Assembly (NCBI RefSeq): GCF_002409645.1
Contig: NZ_DHNR01000033.1
Location: 117,962-181,961 of the forward strand
DNA: 64,000 nucleotides
Direction: 5' to 3'
Source of the DNA: Acetobacter sp. UBA5411
Lineage (GTDB): Bacteria; Pseudomonadota; Alphaproteobacteria; Acetobacterales; Acetobacteraceae
Numbering within the stretch: position 1 is the stretch's first letter; the number at the start of each line of letters is the position of its first letter. This document shows, piece after piece, positions 11,395 to 21,471 of the stretch. Both the position numbers and the translations under genes were made by a program. Below the pieces are notes generated by a model. The model worked only from the letters and a program-made list of their open reading frames with translations. It had not been told where the DNA came from and did not search any database.

Positions 11395-12702
11395 TCAGCG
11401 AACGACTGCCGGTGCAGGAACGGATTCCGCCTGCAGGGCATGGCCCATGCGTTTTCGCTTGGCGTCGAGATAGGCGCGGTTGAACGGATTGGGCGTCACT
11501 TCCAGCCCGATGCGCTTACGCACGGTGAAACCACGTTCTTCCAGCGCCTTGACCTTGGAAGGGTTGTTGGTCAGCAGATCCAGCGTCGTTACACCCAGAT
11601 CGCGCAGAATGGCTGATGCCGCCGCCCAATCACGCTGATCGGTCTCGAAACCGAGTTCGTGGTTGGCGTCGATCGTATCCAAGCCGCGATCCTGCAAGGC
11701 ATAGGCTCGAATCTTGTTGCCCAGACCGATGCCGCGTCCCTCGTGCCCGCGGACGTAAAGCAGCACGCCGCTCTCCGCCTGCCCGATTTCACGGAGCGCC
11801 TTCTGAAGCTGATTACCGCAGTCACACCGCATCGAACCGAGCGCATCACCTGTCACACATTCGGAGTGCATCCGCACGAGCGGCACAGCACCCTTCGCCG
11901 CCGGATCGCCTTTGACCAGCGCCACATGCTCCACACCCTCGGCGTCACGGAAAGCGTGAATCATCAGATCCTCACCACCATACACCGTCGGCAGACGCGC
12001 CTCGGCCAGTTCCGCTACGACAGAAGCGGACACCGGATCGACATCCACGTTCTCACTCAGGACGGGCGACGTTCCATGCTGGCGCACCCAAGCCGTCAGT
12101 TCGGCAATGGAGACGATCGGCAGATCATGCTTGCGACCGAACACTTCCAGTTCCGGCCGACGCGCCATTGTGCCGTCTTCACTCAGGATTTCACAAATCA
12201 CGGCCGCAGGAGCGCAACCCGCCAGACGGGCAATGTCGATGGAGCCTTCCGTGTGACCGTCACGCTCCAGAACGCCGCCGGGTGCTGCACGCAGCGGGAA
12301 GATATGTCCCGGCGAGACAAGGTCTGTCGGTTTCGCATCCGGCGCAACGGCGGCCAGCACCGTGCGGGCGCGATCATGAGCGGAGATACCGGTCGTCACG
12401 CCTTCATTGGCCTCGATGGACACCGTGAAAGCGGTGCTGCGCGGGGCATTGTTGACCTTCACCATCATCGGCAGGGCAAGCTGCTCGACGCGCTCCGGCG
12501 TGAGCGGCAGGCAGACGAGACCACGCCCGTGCGTCACCATGAAGTTCATTGCCTTTGGCGTCATGAACTCGGCAGCCATGACGAGATCGCCTTCGTTCTC
12601 ACGGTCCTCGTCATCGACCATGATGACCATGCGACCCTCACGGATTGCCTCGACCGCCCGCAACAGCGAGAGAGGCATCCTGTCTTTTATCGATACTGAC
12701 AT
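11395..12702 (-). CDS. ribBA: Bifunctional 3,4-dihydroxy-2-butanone-4-phosphate synthase / GTP cyclohydrolase II
   Basis: This fusion supplies both precursors of riboflavin. The N-terminal RibB half (about residues 1-205) carries [11 protein letters not shown] and THGRGLVC. The RibA half (about 210-420) carries the zinc ligands in SECVTGD and RCDCG and the catalytic GRGIGL block, so both activities look intact. The 435-residue length is normal for RibBA. The start overlaps the end of ribE by 16 bases, with GGAGAG just ahead of the ATG, suggesting translational coupling. Confidence 0.97.
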   Translation of the reverse strand: MSVSIKDRMPLSLLRAVEAIREGRMVIMVDDEDRENEGDLVMAAEFMTPKAMNFMVTHGRGLVCLPLTPERVEQLALPMMVKVNNAPRSTAFTVSIEANEGVTTGISAHDRARTVLAAVAPDAKPTDLVSPGHIFPLRAAPGGVLERDGHTEGSIDIARLAGCAPAAVICEILSEDGTMARRPELEVFGRKHDLPIVSIAELTAWVRQHGTSPVLSENVDVDPVSASVVAELAEARLPTVYGGEDLMIHAFRDAEGVEHVALVKGDPAAKGAVPLVRMHSECVTGDALGSMRCDCGNQLQKALREIGQAESGVLLYVRGHEGRGIGLGNKIRAYALQDRGLDTIDANHELGFETDQRDWAAASAILRDLGVTTLDLLTNNPSKVKALEERGFTVRKRIGLEVTPNPFNRAYLDAKRKRMGHALQAESVPAPAVVR

Positions 12703-13289
12703 ACGCTCTCCACATATTTTGCAATCACGTCGACCTCGACATTCACCGGATCACCCGATGAAAGCGCGCCCAGCGTGGTGTGGTCCCATGTGTGGGGAAT
12801 GATCATCACCTCGATGGTGAATTCCCCATCCTTTGGCTCGCTCACGGCGTTCAGCGTCAGGCTGATGCCGTCCAGCGTGATCGATCCCTTCTCGACCATG
12901 TAACGACGCAATGCTTCCGGCACTGCGAAAACCAGCTTTCGGGCATCGCCCACCAGATCCGCCGTGCAGAAGGTCGCTATGCCGTCCACATGACCCTGAA
13001 CGATATGACCTGAAAGGCGCGTGGCGGGTGTGACGGCGCGTTCCAGATTGACGCGCGCGCCTTCCTTCAGCCGCCCGAGCGCCGTGCGATCGAGACTTTC
13101 CGAACTGACAAAGAAGCGGACGCGGCCTTCCTCATTAAACTCTGTCGCCGTCAGGCAGACCCCGTTCACGGCGATGCTCTCGCCGAGGATCACATCGGTC
13201 ATTCCCGTGTCAATATCGAGGATACAGGACGCATTTCCCGACTGAACCGCTGCGACCGTCCCCAGATGTTCGATGATTCCTGAAAACAT
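12687..13289 (-). CDS. ribE: Riboflavin synthase, alpha subunit
   Basis: Riboflavin synthase dismutates two lumazines to riboflavin plus the ribitylaminouracil precursor. The 200-residue protein starts [10 protein letters not shown], the standard family N-terminus, and has the two tandem lumazine-binding barrels, each with a GES/KGS-I-NG(I/V)-type block ([23 protein letters not shown]). The start is ATG 13289, with GAGAGG five bases upstream; an upstream in-frame start at 13307 would add six residues not seen in the family. The ribD stop lies eight bases before this start. Confidence 0.95.
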   Translation of the reverse strand: MFSGIIEHLGTVAAVQSGNASCILDIDTGMTDVILGESIAVNGVCLTATEFNEEGRVRFFVSSESLDRTALGRLKEGARVNLERAVTPATRLSGHIVQGHVDGIATFCTADLVGDARKLVFAVPEALRRYMVEKGSITLDGISLTLNAVSEPKDGEFTIEVMIIPHTWDHTTLGALSSGDPVNVEVDVIAKYVESVCQYR

Positions 13290-13297
13290 ACGTCCTC

Positions 13298-14344
13298 TCA
13301 CACACATTCACTGCGACCAGCGAGCACAGCCCCGGCCAACTCATCAAAGAGGGCCAGAGGTGTCGCATCATGACGCCGTTCAACTGAAAAATCCTCGTTA
13401 CCGTCAGGACGTACCGCAATCCGCAGCCAGTCATCCCACAGGTTCCGCCCCCGCAATTCACCGAGCAGCGTTGGGCCGGCTTCCACCAACGCCCACAGCA
13501 CACCCGCTTCCGCCAAGCGCTGCGGAACTTCTTCGACAGAATCAGAAAAGATCACGTCGAAGCGACGTTCCGCCATGCTCAGCCAGTTCTGCGGCACTTC
13601 CCGCGAGCGGGAACAGACAACCAGCATACGAGGTTTCCGACCCGTGTGATCGTCAATGCGCCGCACATCCAACCCCGGCAGATCAGCACGAACGGTTCCA
13701 CCAGCCGTGACGACCGCATCTGTCGCACGACGCAGACGATGCGCGAGATCCAGAGCCGCATTGGATGTAAAGGTTGTCCGGCCTGTGGGCGGCACCATCA
13801 GCCCGTCGATATTGACGGCCTGCTTCACCGTCAGCCACGCGCGCTGTTCCACGCTCCAGCGAATGAACGGCGCGATCAGCCCCTGACACTGCATAAGCAG
13901 AGTGGGACCGTCGGGAATATGGTGCTGTTCACGTTCCAGCCAGCGTACTTCACGACCGTCCGCTGCCAATCTGGCAGCGCCACCACCAGCCACTTTCGGG
14001 TTGGGATCAGCGCAGGCAATCCAGATCGTTTTTACCGGTGTCGCCAGCAACCCTTCTGAGCAGGGCGGCGTCCGGCCCGTGTGGTTGCAGGGCTCCAGAG
14101 TGACAATGGCTGTAGCGATACGATCAGTCAGACCGCGTTCGGCGCAGGATCGCAGGGCATTAGCTTCAGCGTGCGGCGTTCCGGCCCGATGATGCGCCCC
14201 CACAGCGAGGATTGCTCCCTCCGCATCAAGCAGGGTGCAGCCGACAGGCGGGTTGGGTGCGGTGGCGCCAACAAAACGGCGTGCTTCCGCAATCGCCGCA
14301 TGAAACGCTTTTCCTGCCTGAAGATATACAGAACGATCGGTCAT
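13298..14344 (-). CDS. ribD: Bifunctional diaminohydroxyphosphoribosylaminopyrimidine deaminase / 5-amino-6-(5-phosphoribosylamino)uracil reductase
   Basis: RibD carries out the second and third steps of riboflavin synthesis. The deaminase half (about residues 1-145) has the zinc motif HAEANAL plus PCNHTGRTPPC; the reductase half follows, beginning near WLTVKQAVNIDG with the GGTVRADLP substrate/NADPH region. Length 348 is close to the family norm, although the C-terminal reductase region is rather divergent. GAGG lies four bases ahead of the ATG. It is the first gene of the operon, immediately downstream of the FMN riboswitch. Confidence 0.96.
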   Translation of the reverse strand: MTDRSVYLQAGKAFHAAIAEARRFVGATAPNPPVGCTLLDAEGAILAVGAHHRAGTPHAEANALRSCAERGLTDRIATAIVTLEPCNHTGRTPPCSEGLLATPVKTIWIACADPNPKVAGGGAARLAADGREVRWLEREQHHIPDGPTLLMQCQGLIAPFIRWSVEQRAWLTVKQAVNIDGLMVPPTGRTTFTSNAALDLAHRLRRATDAVVTAGGTVRADLPGLDVRRIDDHTGRKPRMLVVCSRSREVPQNWLSMAERRFDVIFSDSVEEVPQRLAEAGVLWALVEAGPTLLGELRGRNLWDDWLRIAVRPDGNEDFSVERRHDATPLALFDELAGAVLAGRSECV

Positions 14345-14444
14345 TCACCTCGTCCGCCACCACGACACACAACACACACGTCGAATCAGGGCGGACGCAC
14401 GGCAGCACTCACAGGACACACTACGGGTGTCTGTTCTGCTCCGC

Positions 14445-14594
14445 TGTTCTCTCTCATCCGGACTATACCGTCGACTCCGGAATCACACCGGATCTGCTGA
14501 CCCTCCCTCATAAGAAGGAGGCGCTCGCGGGCTTCCGCTTCCTTTCGGGAGCGATTACCGCCGGTGGGGAATTGCACCCCGCCCTGAGAACGTC
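14445..14594 (-). promoter_or_regulatory. FMN riboswitch (RFN element)
   Basis: Read on the minus strand, the segment starts TTCTCAGGGCGGGGTGCAAT, continues CCCACCGGCGGTAA, has a variable helix of GA/CT-rich arms, then GGTCAGCAGATCCGGTG and a second helix, and closes with CCGGATGAGAGAGAA. These are the conserved blocks of the RFN element in the right order. It lies about 100 bases ahead of ribD. FMN binding is expected to reduce expression of the whole rib operon; the linker to ribD could hide the start or terminate transcription, which I cannot tell by eye. Confidence 0.96.
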
Positions 14595-14780
14595 TCCAAC
14601 TATGTGACCCTGAATCGGGAAAATGCAAGAGACTTTTCATGAAGCGTCACTTCACAATGATTTAACTATCGCGGTTTCGCCCTGAATTGTCTGTTTGCCG
14701 ACATGCGTGCCAGACCGTTGCCAGAAAGAAACATCTGTGATGCGGTGTCTGCCTCGTTATGCAGCCAGACAGGAAACGTC

Positions 14781-15701
14781 ATGCTCCTTCACACCGTGCG
14801 CACCTCCATGCGCAACCTGCTTGCCGTAGGAACCGTGTTGATCGCCCTTGCCTCGAGCGCCAGCGCCCAGACCGACACGGCTTCGGGCGTACCGTTGTGG
14901 AAAATCCTTCCCCCGACGCCCGTGGCCCTGTCCGCTGACGCCAACGGTCTGCCGGTCCAGAGCGGTCATGTCCGCATGGATGACGGTGCGAAAATCTATT
15001 ACGCGCAGGCAGGAGAAGGCGAACCCGTTCTGCTGCTGCATGGCGGCCTTGCCAACTCGGACTATATGAGCGGTCTGGCCCGCGCCCTGCTGGCGGCGCA
15101 CTATCAGGTGATCGTCGTGGACTCCCGAGGTCACGGACGCAGCTCACTCGGCAAGACACCGATTGGCTACGACCGTATGGCCGATGACGCCGTAGCGGTA
15201 CTCTCTCACCTGAAGATTGAGCGTGCGGCGATCGTTGGCTGGAGCGATGGCGGCATTCAGGGCATCGACCTCGCGCTGCGTCACCCCGACCGTATCACCC
15301 GCGTCTTCTCCTTCGCGCCGAACATCACCACGGACGGCGTGGACACCTCGGCGGAAAATACCCCAACAGTGAAAGCGTTCATCGCCCGCACGAAGCAGGA
15401 ATATCGCCATCTCTCTCCGTCACCGGGACGCTTTGGGAAATTCGAGGCCAGTATTGAGCATATGTGGTCGGACCAGCCGAACTGGAGCGATGCACAGGTG
15501 GCGGCCATCACCACACCGATGTGGATCGTGGACGGCGATCATGACGAGATGATCCATCTCCCGCACATCCAGCACATCGCGCAGGTCATTCCTCAGGCCG
15601 GACTGCTGATCCTGCCGAACACCAGCCACTTTGCGTTCCTTCAGAACCCGGAACTGTTTTCGGAAACAGTGATCAATTTTCTGAAACTTCCGACACCGTA
15701 A
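14781..15701 (+). CDS. Secreted alpha/beta-fold hydrolase
   Basis: The 306-residue protein has a cleavable signal peptide (MRNLLAVGTVLIALASSASA, cut near residue 30), so it probably acts in the periplasm or outside. The alpha/beta hydrolase features are an oxyanion HGG at 87-89, the nucleophile elbow GWSDGG with Ser155, a probable acid in DGDHDE (Asp253), and His283 in TSHF. Homologues are annotated as esterases, lactonases or haloperoxidase-like enzymes; the substrate cannot be read from sequence. I chose ATG 14781, preceded by AGGAAA, over an earlier in-frame start at 14703 because it fits the signal peptide. A LysR-type regulator follows on the same strand. Confidence 0.85.
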   Translation: MLLHTVRTSMRNLLAVGTVLIALASSASAQTDTASGVPLWKILPPTPVALSADANGLPVQSGHVRMDDGAKIYYAQAGEGEPVLLLHGGLANSDYMSGLARALLAAHYQVIVVDSRGHGRSSLGKTPIGYDRMADDAVAVLSHLKIERAAIVGWSDGGIQGIDLALRHPDRITRVFSFAPNITTDGVDTSAENTPTVKAFIARTKQEYRHLSPSPGRFGKFEASIEHMWSDQPNWSDAQVAAITTPMWIVDGDHDEMIHLPHIQHIAQVIPQAGLLILPNTSHFAFLQNPELFSETVINFLKLPTP

Positions 15702-15735
15702 GGCCCTGGTCGGTCCTCTCCACCCGGACAGGGCC
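15702..15735 (+). terminator. Hairpin directly after the hydrolase gene
   Basis: Arms GGCCCTG and CAGGGCC start one base after the hydrolase stop codon, with extra partial pairing inside the loop. There is no T tract, so it may be a 3'-end stabilising structure rather than a classical terminator. Confidence 0.4.
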
Positions 15736-15781
15736 GATCAGATGAACACAGCGCATCGCTGGACGCATCCTCTCCACAGTG

Positions 15782-15807
15782 CCATCACGGACCCGTCTCC
15801 GTGATGG
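15782..15807. promoter_or_regulatory. Perfect 10-base inverted repeat upstream of the LysR gene
   Basis: CCATCACGGA and TCCGTGATGG flank a six-base spacer, 24 bases ahead of the chosen LysR start. No T tract follows. It could be an operator for autoregulation by the LysR protein or a hairpin in its leader. Confidence 0.45.
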
Positions 15808-15831
15808 TCACAAACAAGGATGCGAACAGCC

Positions 15832-16758
15832 ATGCGCCTGCCGGATTTCGAAGCCTGGGCCATTTTCGTCAAGGTTGCCGAGCACGGTTCATTCGCGAGA
15901 GCCGCTGAGGCCATTCAGCTTTCCACACCTACCGTTTCCAAGGCTGTCAGCAGGCTGGAAGCCCATCTCGGTATTGCACTGTTCAACCGCACCTCCCGCC
16001 AGCTTTCACTGACCGAGACCGGTCGGGACACGCTGCTCCATGCACGACGCATGCTGGCGGACGCTGAAGCTGCGGAAAGCGAGGCCCGTGACAGCACGCG
16101 CATTCCTTCCGGCGTCGTCAGGATCGCAGCCCCGATGACATTCGGGACAGAGCATCTCTCTCCCATGCTCCCTGCCCTGCTGACCCGCCATCCGGACCTT
16201 GAACTCGACATTCACTTCAGCGATGCGCTGACGGATCTGGTTGCGGATGGATTCGACATGGCTATCCGTATCGCATCCCTCGCGGACTCAACTCTGAAAG
16301 TCAGAAAACTCTGCTCGGTGCGACTGATGCTCGTCGCAACACTGGCCTGGTGTGATCAGGTCGGCTCCATCACGCATCCGGAAGACCTCTCAAAACTGAA
16401 AGGCTTTGTCTACACCAACACAAATACACCCGGCAGCCTGAAACTGATCCACCAGAATGGCGATGTTTTCATGTTATCCCAGCAGGCCCTGATACGTGCT
16501 AACAACGCAGAAGCCTTTCTGCCGTCTCTGGAAGCAGGTCTGGGTTATGGGCTTTTTCCAGAATTCATGATCTGGGAAGGAGTGCGGGACGGTCGCTTCA
16601 TTCCACTTCTACCCGAATGGAACGTCCCGGCGATCGGGATCTATCTGGTCACGCCTCCCAGCACACGCCGCCCACTGCGGGTCACTGCGGTCATGGATTA
16701 TCTGACGCAGGCCTTCACCACCATGCCTTGGGCGCAGGAGAGCGTCTCCTCCGACTGA
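15832..16758 (+). CDS. LysR-family transcriptional regulator
   Basis: This 308-residue regulator has an N-terminal winged helix-turn-helix (about residues 5-65; FARAAEAIQLSTPTVSKAVS is the helix-turn-helix) and a LysR substrate-binding domain from about 90. The domain type resembles the CrgA/DmlR-like group. Start ATG 15832 puts the conserved MRLPDFEAWAIFVKVAE at the N-terminus; an alternative start four codons upstream (15820) overlaps the best Shine-Dalgarno. Likely targets are itself, the hydrolase ahead of it, or wrbA, which converges on it from the other side. The effector is unknown. Confidence 0.9.
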   Translation: MRLPDFEAWAIFVKVAEHGSFARAAEAIQLSTPTVSKAVSRLEAHLGIALFNRTSRQLSLTETGRDTLLHARRMLADAEAAESEARDSTRIPSGVVRIAAPMTFGTEHLSPMLPALLTRHPDLELDIHFSDALTDLVADGFDMAIRIASLADSTLKVRKLCSVRLMLVATLAWCDQVGSITHPEDLSKLKGFVYTNTNTPGSLKLIHQNGDVFMLSQQALIRANNAEAFLPSLEAGLGYGLFPEFMIWEGVRDGRFIPLLPEWNVPAIGIYLVTPPSTRRPLRVTAVMDYLTQAFTTMPWAQESVSSD

Positions 16759-16795
16759 ACGCGGGACATGGCATCAACCATGCCCCACTCGATAG

Positions 16796-17395
16796 TCAGC
16801 CGACCAGTTTGGCCGCGATCCCGGCGACATGACCACCCAGATATTTCGCGCCGTCCAGTTCGATGGCACTTGGCTGACGTGAGCCATCGCCTGAAGCGAT
16901 GGTCGTCGCGCCGTAAGGCGAACCGCCAGCGACCTCGTCCACCGTCAGCTGTCCCTGAAAACTGTAAGGTAGTCCTGTGATTACCATGCCGTGGTGAATA
17001 AGATTGCTCAGGATGGAATAGAGAGTGGTTTCCTGACCACCATGCTGGCTGGCCGTTGACGTAAACGCCGCGCCAACTTTCCCCAGCAGAGCGCCTTTTG
17101 CCCAAAGACCGCCGGTCTGGTCCCAGAAATTCGCCATCTGGGAAGGAAGGCGTCCGAAGCGGGTCGGTGCGCCGACGATGATGGCGTCATACTCGACCAG
17201 TTCCGCCGTCGTCGCGAGCGGAGCAGCCTGTTCCAGCTTGAAATGGCTGTTTTTCGCCACTTCTTCCGGCACCAGTTCCGGCACACGCTTTACAGTGACG
17301 TCTGCTCCAGCAGTCCGCACCCCTTCCGCCACGGCGTGAGCCATCGTTTCGATATGGCCGTAGGAGGAATAATAAAGAACGAGAACCTTGGTCAT
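16796..17395 (-). CDS. wrbA: NAD(P)H:quinone oxidoreductase, WrbA family
   Basis: WrbA proteins are tetrameric FMN-dependent enzymes that reduce quinones by two electrons, limiting redox cycling. The 199-residue product begins [18 protein letters not shown], the flavodoxin-like phosphate-binding loop. It has the [13 protein letters not shown] and [11 protein letters not shown] blocks and the late GLPYSF and [10 protein letters not shown] segments typical of WrbA. Start ATG 17395 is preceded by AGGTGA; an in-frame start three codons earlier is weaker. It is transcribed alone, downstream of the putA terminator and convergent with the LysR gene. Confidence 0.95.
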   Translation of the reverse strand: MTKVLVLYYSSYGHIETMAHAVAEGVRTAGADVTVKRVPELVPEEVAKNSHFKLEQAAPLATTAELVEYDAIIVGAPTRFGRLPSQMANFWDQTGGLWAKGALLGKVGAAFTSTASQHGGQETTLYSILSNLIHHGMVITGLPYSFQGQLTVDEVAGGSPYGATTIASGDGSRQPSAIELDGAKYLGGHVAGIAAKLVG

Positions 17396-17496
17396 GGCGA
17401 TCACCTGTCAGCAAGTCGGTCTCAGACGACCCGACCGGCCCCTGATCCTTCCGACGTTTTCAGCCTCGCACCATATCCTGCCACCCGTTCACGACC

Positions 17497-17538
17497 AGCG
17501 AAAAACCGGAAACGCTGCGCTTCCGGTTTTTCGCTTTT
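17497..17538 (-). terminator. Strong terminator after putA
   Basis: The 15-base perfect arms AGCGAAAAACCGGAA and TTCCGGTTTTTCGCT flank a nine-base loop, about 30 bases beyond the putA stop. The plus-strand reading also ends in TTTT, so it may work in both directions, but the only gene pointing into it is putA. Confidence 0.85.
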
Positions 17539-17569
17539 GTCTCACGATGAAGGTTTTTTGGAGCCGCCT

Positions 17570-20500
17570 TCACCCCAGAGTCATCAGGCTGGCGTTTCCA
17601 CCTGCCGCCGTCGTGTTGGTGCTGCGGGACTGCTCCTCCAGCACGCTTTCAGAATGTGGCAGTGATGTTCCGGTCAGATAGGCCGAGACAATCGGCCCAT
17701 TGCCCTCCGCCAGTTCCTTGCGAGCCTGACGGAAAGCGGCGTTGTCTTCCTCACCCAGCAACACCGCACAGGGTTCCGCAGTCGCACTCGTCACAAGGCG
17801 GATAAACGGTTTCAGTCTGAAAGGCAGCGTCTCGATCCATCCCGTCAGCTCAGCGGGCGCAAGAATCAGCACCTCGTTGCCTCCCGACAGGGCAAGTGAA
17901 ATCTGGTCAAACAACCCTTCCTGCGTGACGGGGATACACAGCACCGCACCACGCGCCGTCAGACGATACAGGTTCTGCTCACCAACCGGCCCGGGCAGGA
18001 CGCGCTCCTCACCAAACAGCGAACGACTTGAACAGTCACGGGAAACCTTCTGGGCTCGCACGTCACCTCGACCGCACAGCCAGTCTGTCCACATCGTCTT
18101 TTCCGGTGTCACCTGACTGACGCCTTCTTTTTCGATAGCAGGAACTTCAGCCAGCAGGCGACGCAGGATCAACGGACCACCGGCTTTCGGCCCTGTGCCA
18201 GACAGTCCACGCCCGCCAAACGGCTGCACACCGACGACAGCGCCAATGGTGTTGCGATTGACGTAGAGATTGCCAGCATCAATCCGCGACAGCACGTGCT
18301 TCACCATGGAATCCAGACGGGTATGCAGACCAAATGTCAAACCATAGCCAGTATCATTGATGTCTTTCAGCAGGTCATCCAGCCGGTCACGCTGATAGCG
18401 CACCACATGCAGAACGGGACCAAACACCTCCGGACCGATTTCGCGGATGCTGTGCACCTCGATCAGAGTTGGCGGGACAAAGCTGCCATTCGCGCACTCT
18501 TCAGACAACTTCAAGGAAGTGACCGGCGCCTTACGCTTGCGGAACACATCAATATGTTTCGTGATTCCTGCCGCAGCTTCCGCCGTGATGACCGGCCCGA
18601 CATCGCAGGACAGTTCCGCCGGATTGCCGATGCGCAGTTCATCCATCGCACCGCGCAGCATGGTCAGGACGTGATCGGCACAGTCTTCCTGCACACAGAG
18701 AACACGCAGTGCCGAACAACGCTGACCTGCACTATCAAAAGCGGACGCCAGCACATCGACAACTACCTGTTCCGCAAGTGCAGAAGAGTCGACAATCATC
18801 GCATTCTGACCGCCCGTTTCAGCCACAAACGGAACAGGCTGACCTGTGGCTGTGCGACGACCTTCAAGCTGGCGATTGATCAGTTGCGCCACCATCGTCG
18901 AACCGGTGAACATTACGCCCATCACACGCTCATCGGCTACGGCGGCGGCTCCAACATCTCCTTCGCCCGGCAGGAGGTGCAGCACATCCACAGGAACGCC
19001 AGCTTCGTGCATGATCTTCACGGCCTCGGCTGCAATCAGCGGTGTTTCTTCAGCCGGTTTCGCGATCACCGCATTGCCTGCCGCCAGAGCGGCCGAGACC
19101 TGTCCAAGGAAAATCGCCAGCGGGAAATTCCACGGGCTGATGCAGGTCACCACACCCAGCGGCTTGTGCGTATCGTTGTTGAAATCACGCTGGATGGTTG
19201 CGCCATAATAGCGCAGGAAATCGACAGCCTCGCGCACTTCAGCCACGGAGTTCGGCAGGGATTTTCCCGCCTCGCGCCCGAGAAGAGCCATGAGCGCCGG
19301 ATGACGCTCTTCCAGAATATCAGCGGATTTTGCAAGAACAGCAGCCCTCTCGGCAGGGCTCTTTGCAGCCCATGCCGTCTGCCCTTTCACGGCGGCATCG
19401 ACAGCCTGCGTCACCACCTCCGGCGTCGCCCAGACGATCGATCCCACAACATCGCGTCGGTCAGACGGATTGGTCACATCCTGTTTCGGACCCGCGGTGA
19501 TCGTTTTGCCTGAGACAATCGGACCGGCCTCCAGTGTGCGGGGCGCATTACAGATGCCGGCATCCAGTTCGGACAGAACGCGCTCGTCAGCCAGATCCAC
19601 ACCCGCCGAGTTTGTCCGCTCCGGCGTAAACATATCTGCCGGCTTGCGAATTTCCGAATGCGGCGCACCATACGGTGTGTAGCGCCGAGCGACCTCAATC
19701 GGGTCTTCAATCAATTTGGCGACAGGAATGGCAGTATCGCCAATCTGATTCACAAAGGACGAATTCGCACCATTTTCCAGCAGACGACGCACGAGATAAG
19801 CGAGCAACGTCTTGTGCGTGCCGACCGGCGCGTAAATGCGGGCCGGACGGTTCAGCTTGTCCGCACCGACCACCTGCCGGTAAAGCGGTTCGCCCATGCC
19901 ATGCAGACACTGAAACTCGTAGGAACCGACATGGAAGTCCGGGCCTGCCAGCGTGTAGATGGTCGCCAGCGTGCGGGCATTGTGCGAGGCGAACTGAGGG
20001 AAGATCGCATCCCGCGCATCAAGCAGCTTACGGGCGCAGGCAATGTAGCTGATGTCCGTGTGACACTTGCGGGTATAGACCGGAAAATCGCTCAGTCCCT
20101 CGACCTGCGTTTTCTTTATTTCGCTGTCCCAGTAAGCGCCTTTGACCAGACGCACCATGATGCGATGCTTCGTCCGACGCGCAAGGTCAATGATGAAATC
20201 CAGCGCAAAAGGCGCACGCTTTCCATAAGCCTGCACGACAAAGCCGATGCCGTTCCAGCCTTCCAGTCCCGGCGTGGCGCACAGCGCTTCCAGAATATCG
20301 AGCGACAGATCGAGACGCTCCGTTTCCTCGGCATCGATGTTGATCCCGATATCGTAGCGCCGCGCCCGCAGCACGAGATCCTGCACGATCGGCAGCAGCT
20401 CATTCATCACCCGGTCGCGCTGGGCACGGGAATAGCGGGGATGCAGGGCCGACAGCTTGATGGAGATACCGGGACGTTCATAAACATTCGCACCCTTGGC

Positions 20501-21220
20501 GCTCCGCCCGATCACATCAATCGCCTTAATGTAATCCTGCCGGTAGCGCTCGGCATCGGCGGCAGTGTAAGCCGCCTCTCCCAGCATGTCGTAGGAATAG
20601 CTGAAGCCCAGCTCTTCCAGTTTCTGACTGTTCCTGCGGGCCTGTTCGATGGTCTGCCCCAGCACGAACTGCTCGCCCATCAGGCGCATGGCGGCATCGA
20701 CGGCCTTGCGCACGACCGGCATGGAACTGCGCTCGACAAACCCCATGAGCGCGCCGGACAGACGCCTCTCATCATGGTCCCCCATGAGCCGACCGGTCAG
20801 CGCCAATCCCCATGCCGCCGCATTGGCGAACATCGGCTTGCCGCGCGCGACATGCGAGAGCCAGTCGCTTTCCCCGATCTTGTCCTGAATCAGCGCGTCG
20901 CGTGTCGCCGTATCGGGAATACGCAGCAACGCCTCGGCGAGGCACATCAGCGCCACACCTTCCACTGTGGACAGGGAAAACTCCTGCACCAGCGTTTCGA
21001 CAAGTCCCGGATTCCGACGGGCGCGCAGCGTCTCCGTCAAACGGGAAGCGACGCCGGTCGCGGCAGCATTCTGTTCATCCGTCAGGGTCGCGGCGGGGGT
21101 CAGAGCCTCGACACAGGCGGCTTCAGGCTGGCGAAAGGCGTTGATGATGGCCTTTCTCAGCGGCGGCAGGGATGCAAAGTCTGAAACGGAGGCTGAGTCG
21201 GAAAGCTGTGTTGCTGTCAT
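17570..21220 (-). CDS. putA: Bifunctional proline dehydrogenase / L-glutamate-gamma-semialdehyde dehydrogenase
   Basis: PutA oxidises proline to glutamate in two steps, passing electrons from FAD to quinone and then to NAD. The 1216-residue protein lacks the ribbon-helix-helix DNA-binding segment of enteric PutA, so it is unlikely to repress its own gene. The FAD-dependent barrel spans about residues 170-480 (GISIKLSALHPRY; the RRLLENGANSSFVNQIGD region at its end). The aldehyde dehydrogenase spans about 560-1030 with catalytic Cys835 in AGQRCSALRV. A further roughly 180-residue C-terminal domain resembles the ALDH-superfamily tail of longer PutAs. The gene is divergent from a GntR regulator at 21472, which is the obvious candidate controller. 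Confidence 0.97.
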   Translation of the reverse strand: MTATQLSDSASVSDFASLPPLRKAIINAFRQPEAACVEALTPAATLTDEQNAAATGVASRLTETLRARRNPGLVETLVQEFSLSTVEGVALMCLAEALLRIPDTATRDALIQDKIGESDWLSHVARGKPMFANAAAWGLALTGRLMGDHDERRLSGALMGFVERSSMPVVRKAVDAAMRLMGEQFVLGQTIEQARRNSQKLEELGFSYSYDMLGEAAYTAADAERYRQDYIKAIDVIGRSAKGANVYERPGISIKLSALHPRYSRAQRDRVMNELLPIVQDLVLRARRYDIGINIDAEETERLDLSLDILEALCATPGLEGWNGIGFVVQAYGKRAPFALDFIIDLARRTKHRIMVRLVKGAYWDSEIKKTQVEGLSDFPVYTRKCHTDISYIACARKLLDARDAIFPQFASHNARTLATIYTLAGPDFHVGSYEFQCLHGMGEPLYRQVVGADKLNRPARIYAPVGTHKTLLAYLVRRLLENGANSSFVNQIGDTAIPVAKLIEDPIEVARRYTPYGAPHSEIRKPADMFTPERTNSAGVDLADERVLSELDAGICNAPRTLEAGPIVSGKTITAGPKQDVTNPSDRRDVVGSIVWATPEVVTQAVDAAVKGQTAWAAKSPAERAAVLAKSADILEERHPALMALLGREAGKSLPNSVAEVREAVDFLRYYGATIQRDFNNDTHKPLGVVTCISPWNFPLAIFLGQVSAALAAGNAVIAKPAEETPLIAAEAVKIMHEAGVPVDVLHLLPGEGDVGAAAVADERVMGVMFTGSTMVAQLINRQLEGRRTATGQPVPFVAETGGQNAMIVDSSALAEQVVVDVLASAFDSAGQRCSALRVLCVQEDCADHVLTMLRGAMDELRIGNPAELSCDVGPVITAEAAAGITKHIDVFRKRKAPVTSLKLSEECANGSFVPPTLIEVHSIREIGPEVFGPVLHVVRYQRDRLDDLLKDINDTGYGLTFGLHTRLDSMVKHVLSRIDAGNLYVNRNTIGAVVGVQPFGGRGLSGTGPKAGGPLILRRLLAEVPAIEKEGVSQVTPEKTMWTDWLCGRGDVRAQKVSRDCSSRSLFGEERVLPGPVGEQNLYRLTARGAVLCIPVTQEGLFDQISLALSGGNEVLILAPAELTGWIETLPFRLKPFIRLVTSATAEPCAVLLGEEDNAAFRQARKELAEGNGPIVSAYLTGTSLPHSESVLEEQSRSTNTTAAGGNASLMTLG

Positions 21221-21471
21221 GGGAGCGACATTCCAAAAGGCCGGCCAGCGTGTCAGCCCGGATACGATGCTGACCCATCTGGTTGCGGTATCACAATGAT
21301 AATTTCTCCCATGTCATAGAAATATAATCACTGCAATATATTATATTATAGGAGGTGCCTCGCTATGGCAGAGGCCCTTTCCTCTCGCGGAATTGCGGCC
21401 TGACCAAACATTACGATTATGGTATGATGCATTCCGCCTCCAGATTTTCCTCTGACCGGAATGCCGCCTGA
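21221..21471. promoter_or_regulatory. Divergent promoter region putA / gntR
   Basis: This 251-base segment is clearly more AT-rich than its surroundings, with a run of alternating A/T (AATATATTATATTATAGG near 21333-21350) and ATTACGATTATGGTATGATG near 21410-21430. It must contain both promoters. Sites for the GntR protein are likely here, but I could not define a clean palindrome. Confidence 0.5.

Noticed and set aside
11659..12699. Plus-strand open frame across ribBA
   Set aside because: Antisense of ribBA, which carries both catalytic domains.
18296..21184. Long plus-strand open frames (18296-19513 and 19658-21184) across putA
   Set aside because: Antisense shadows of putA; GC-rich coding strands commonly open the complementary frame.
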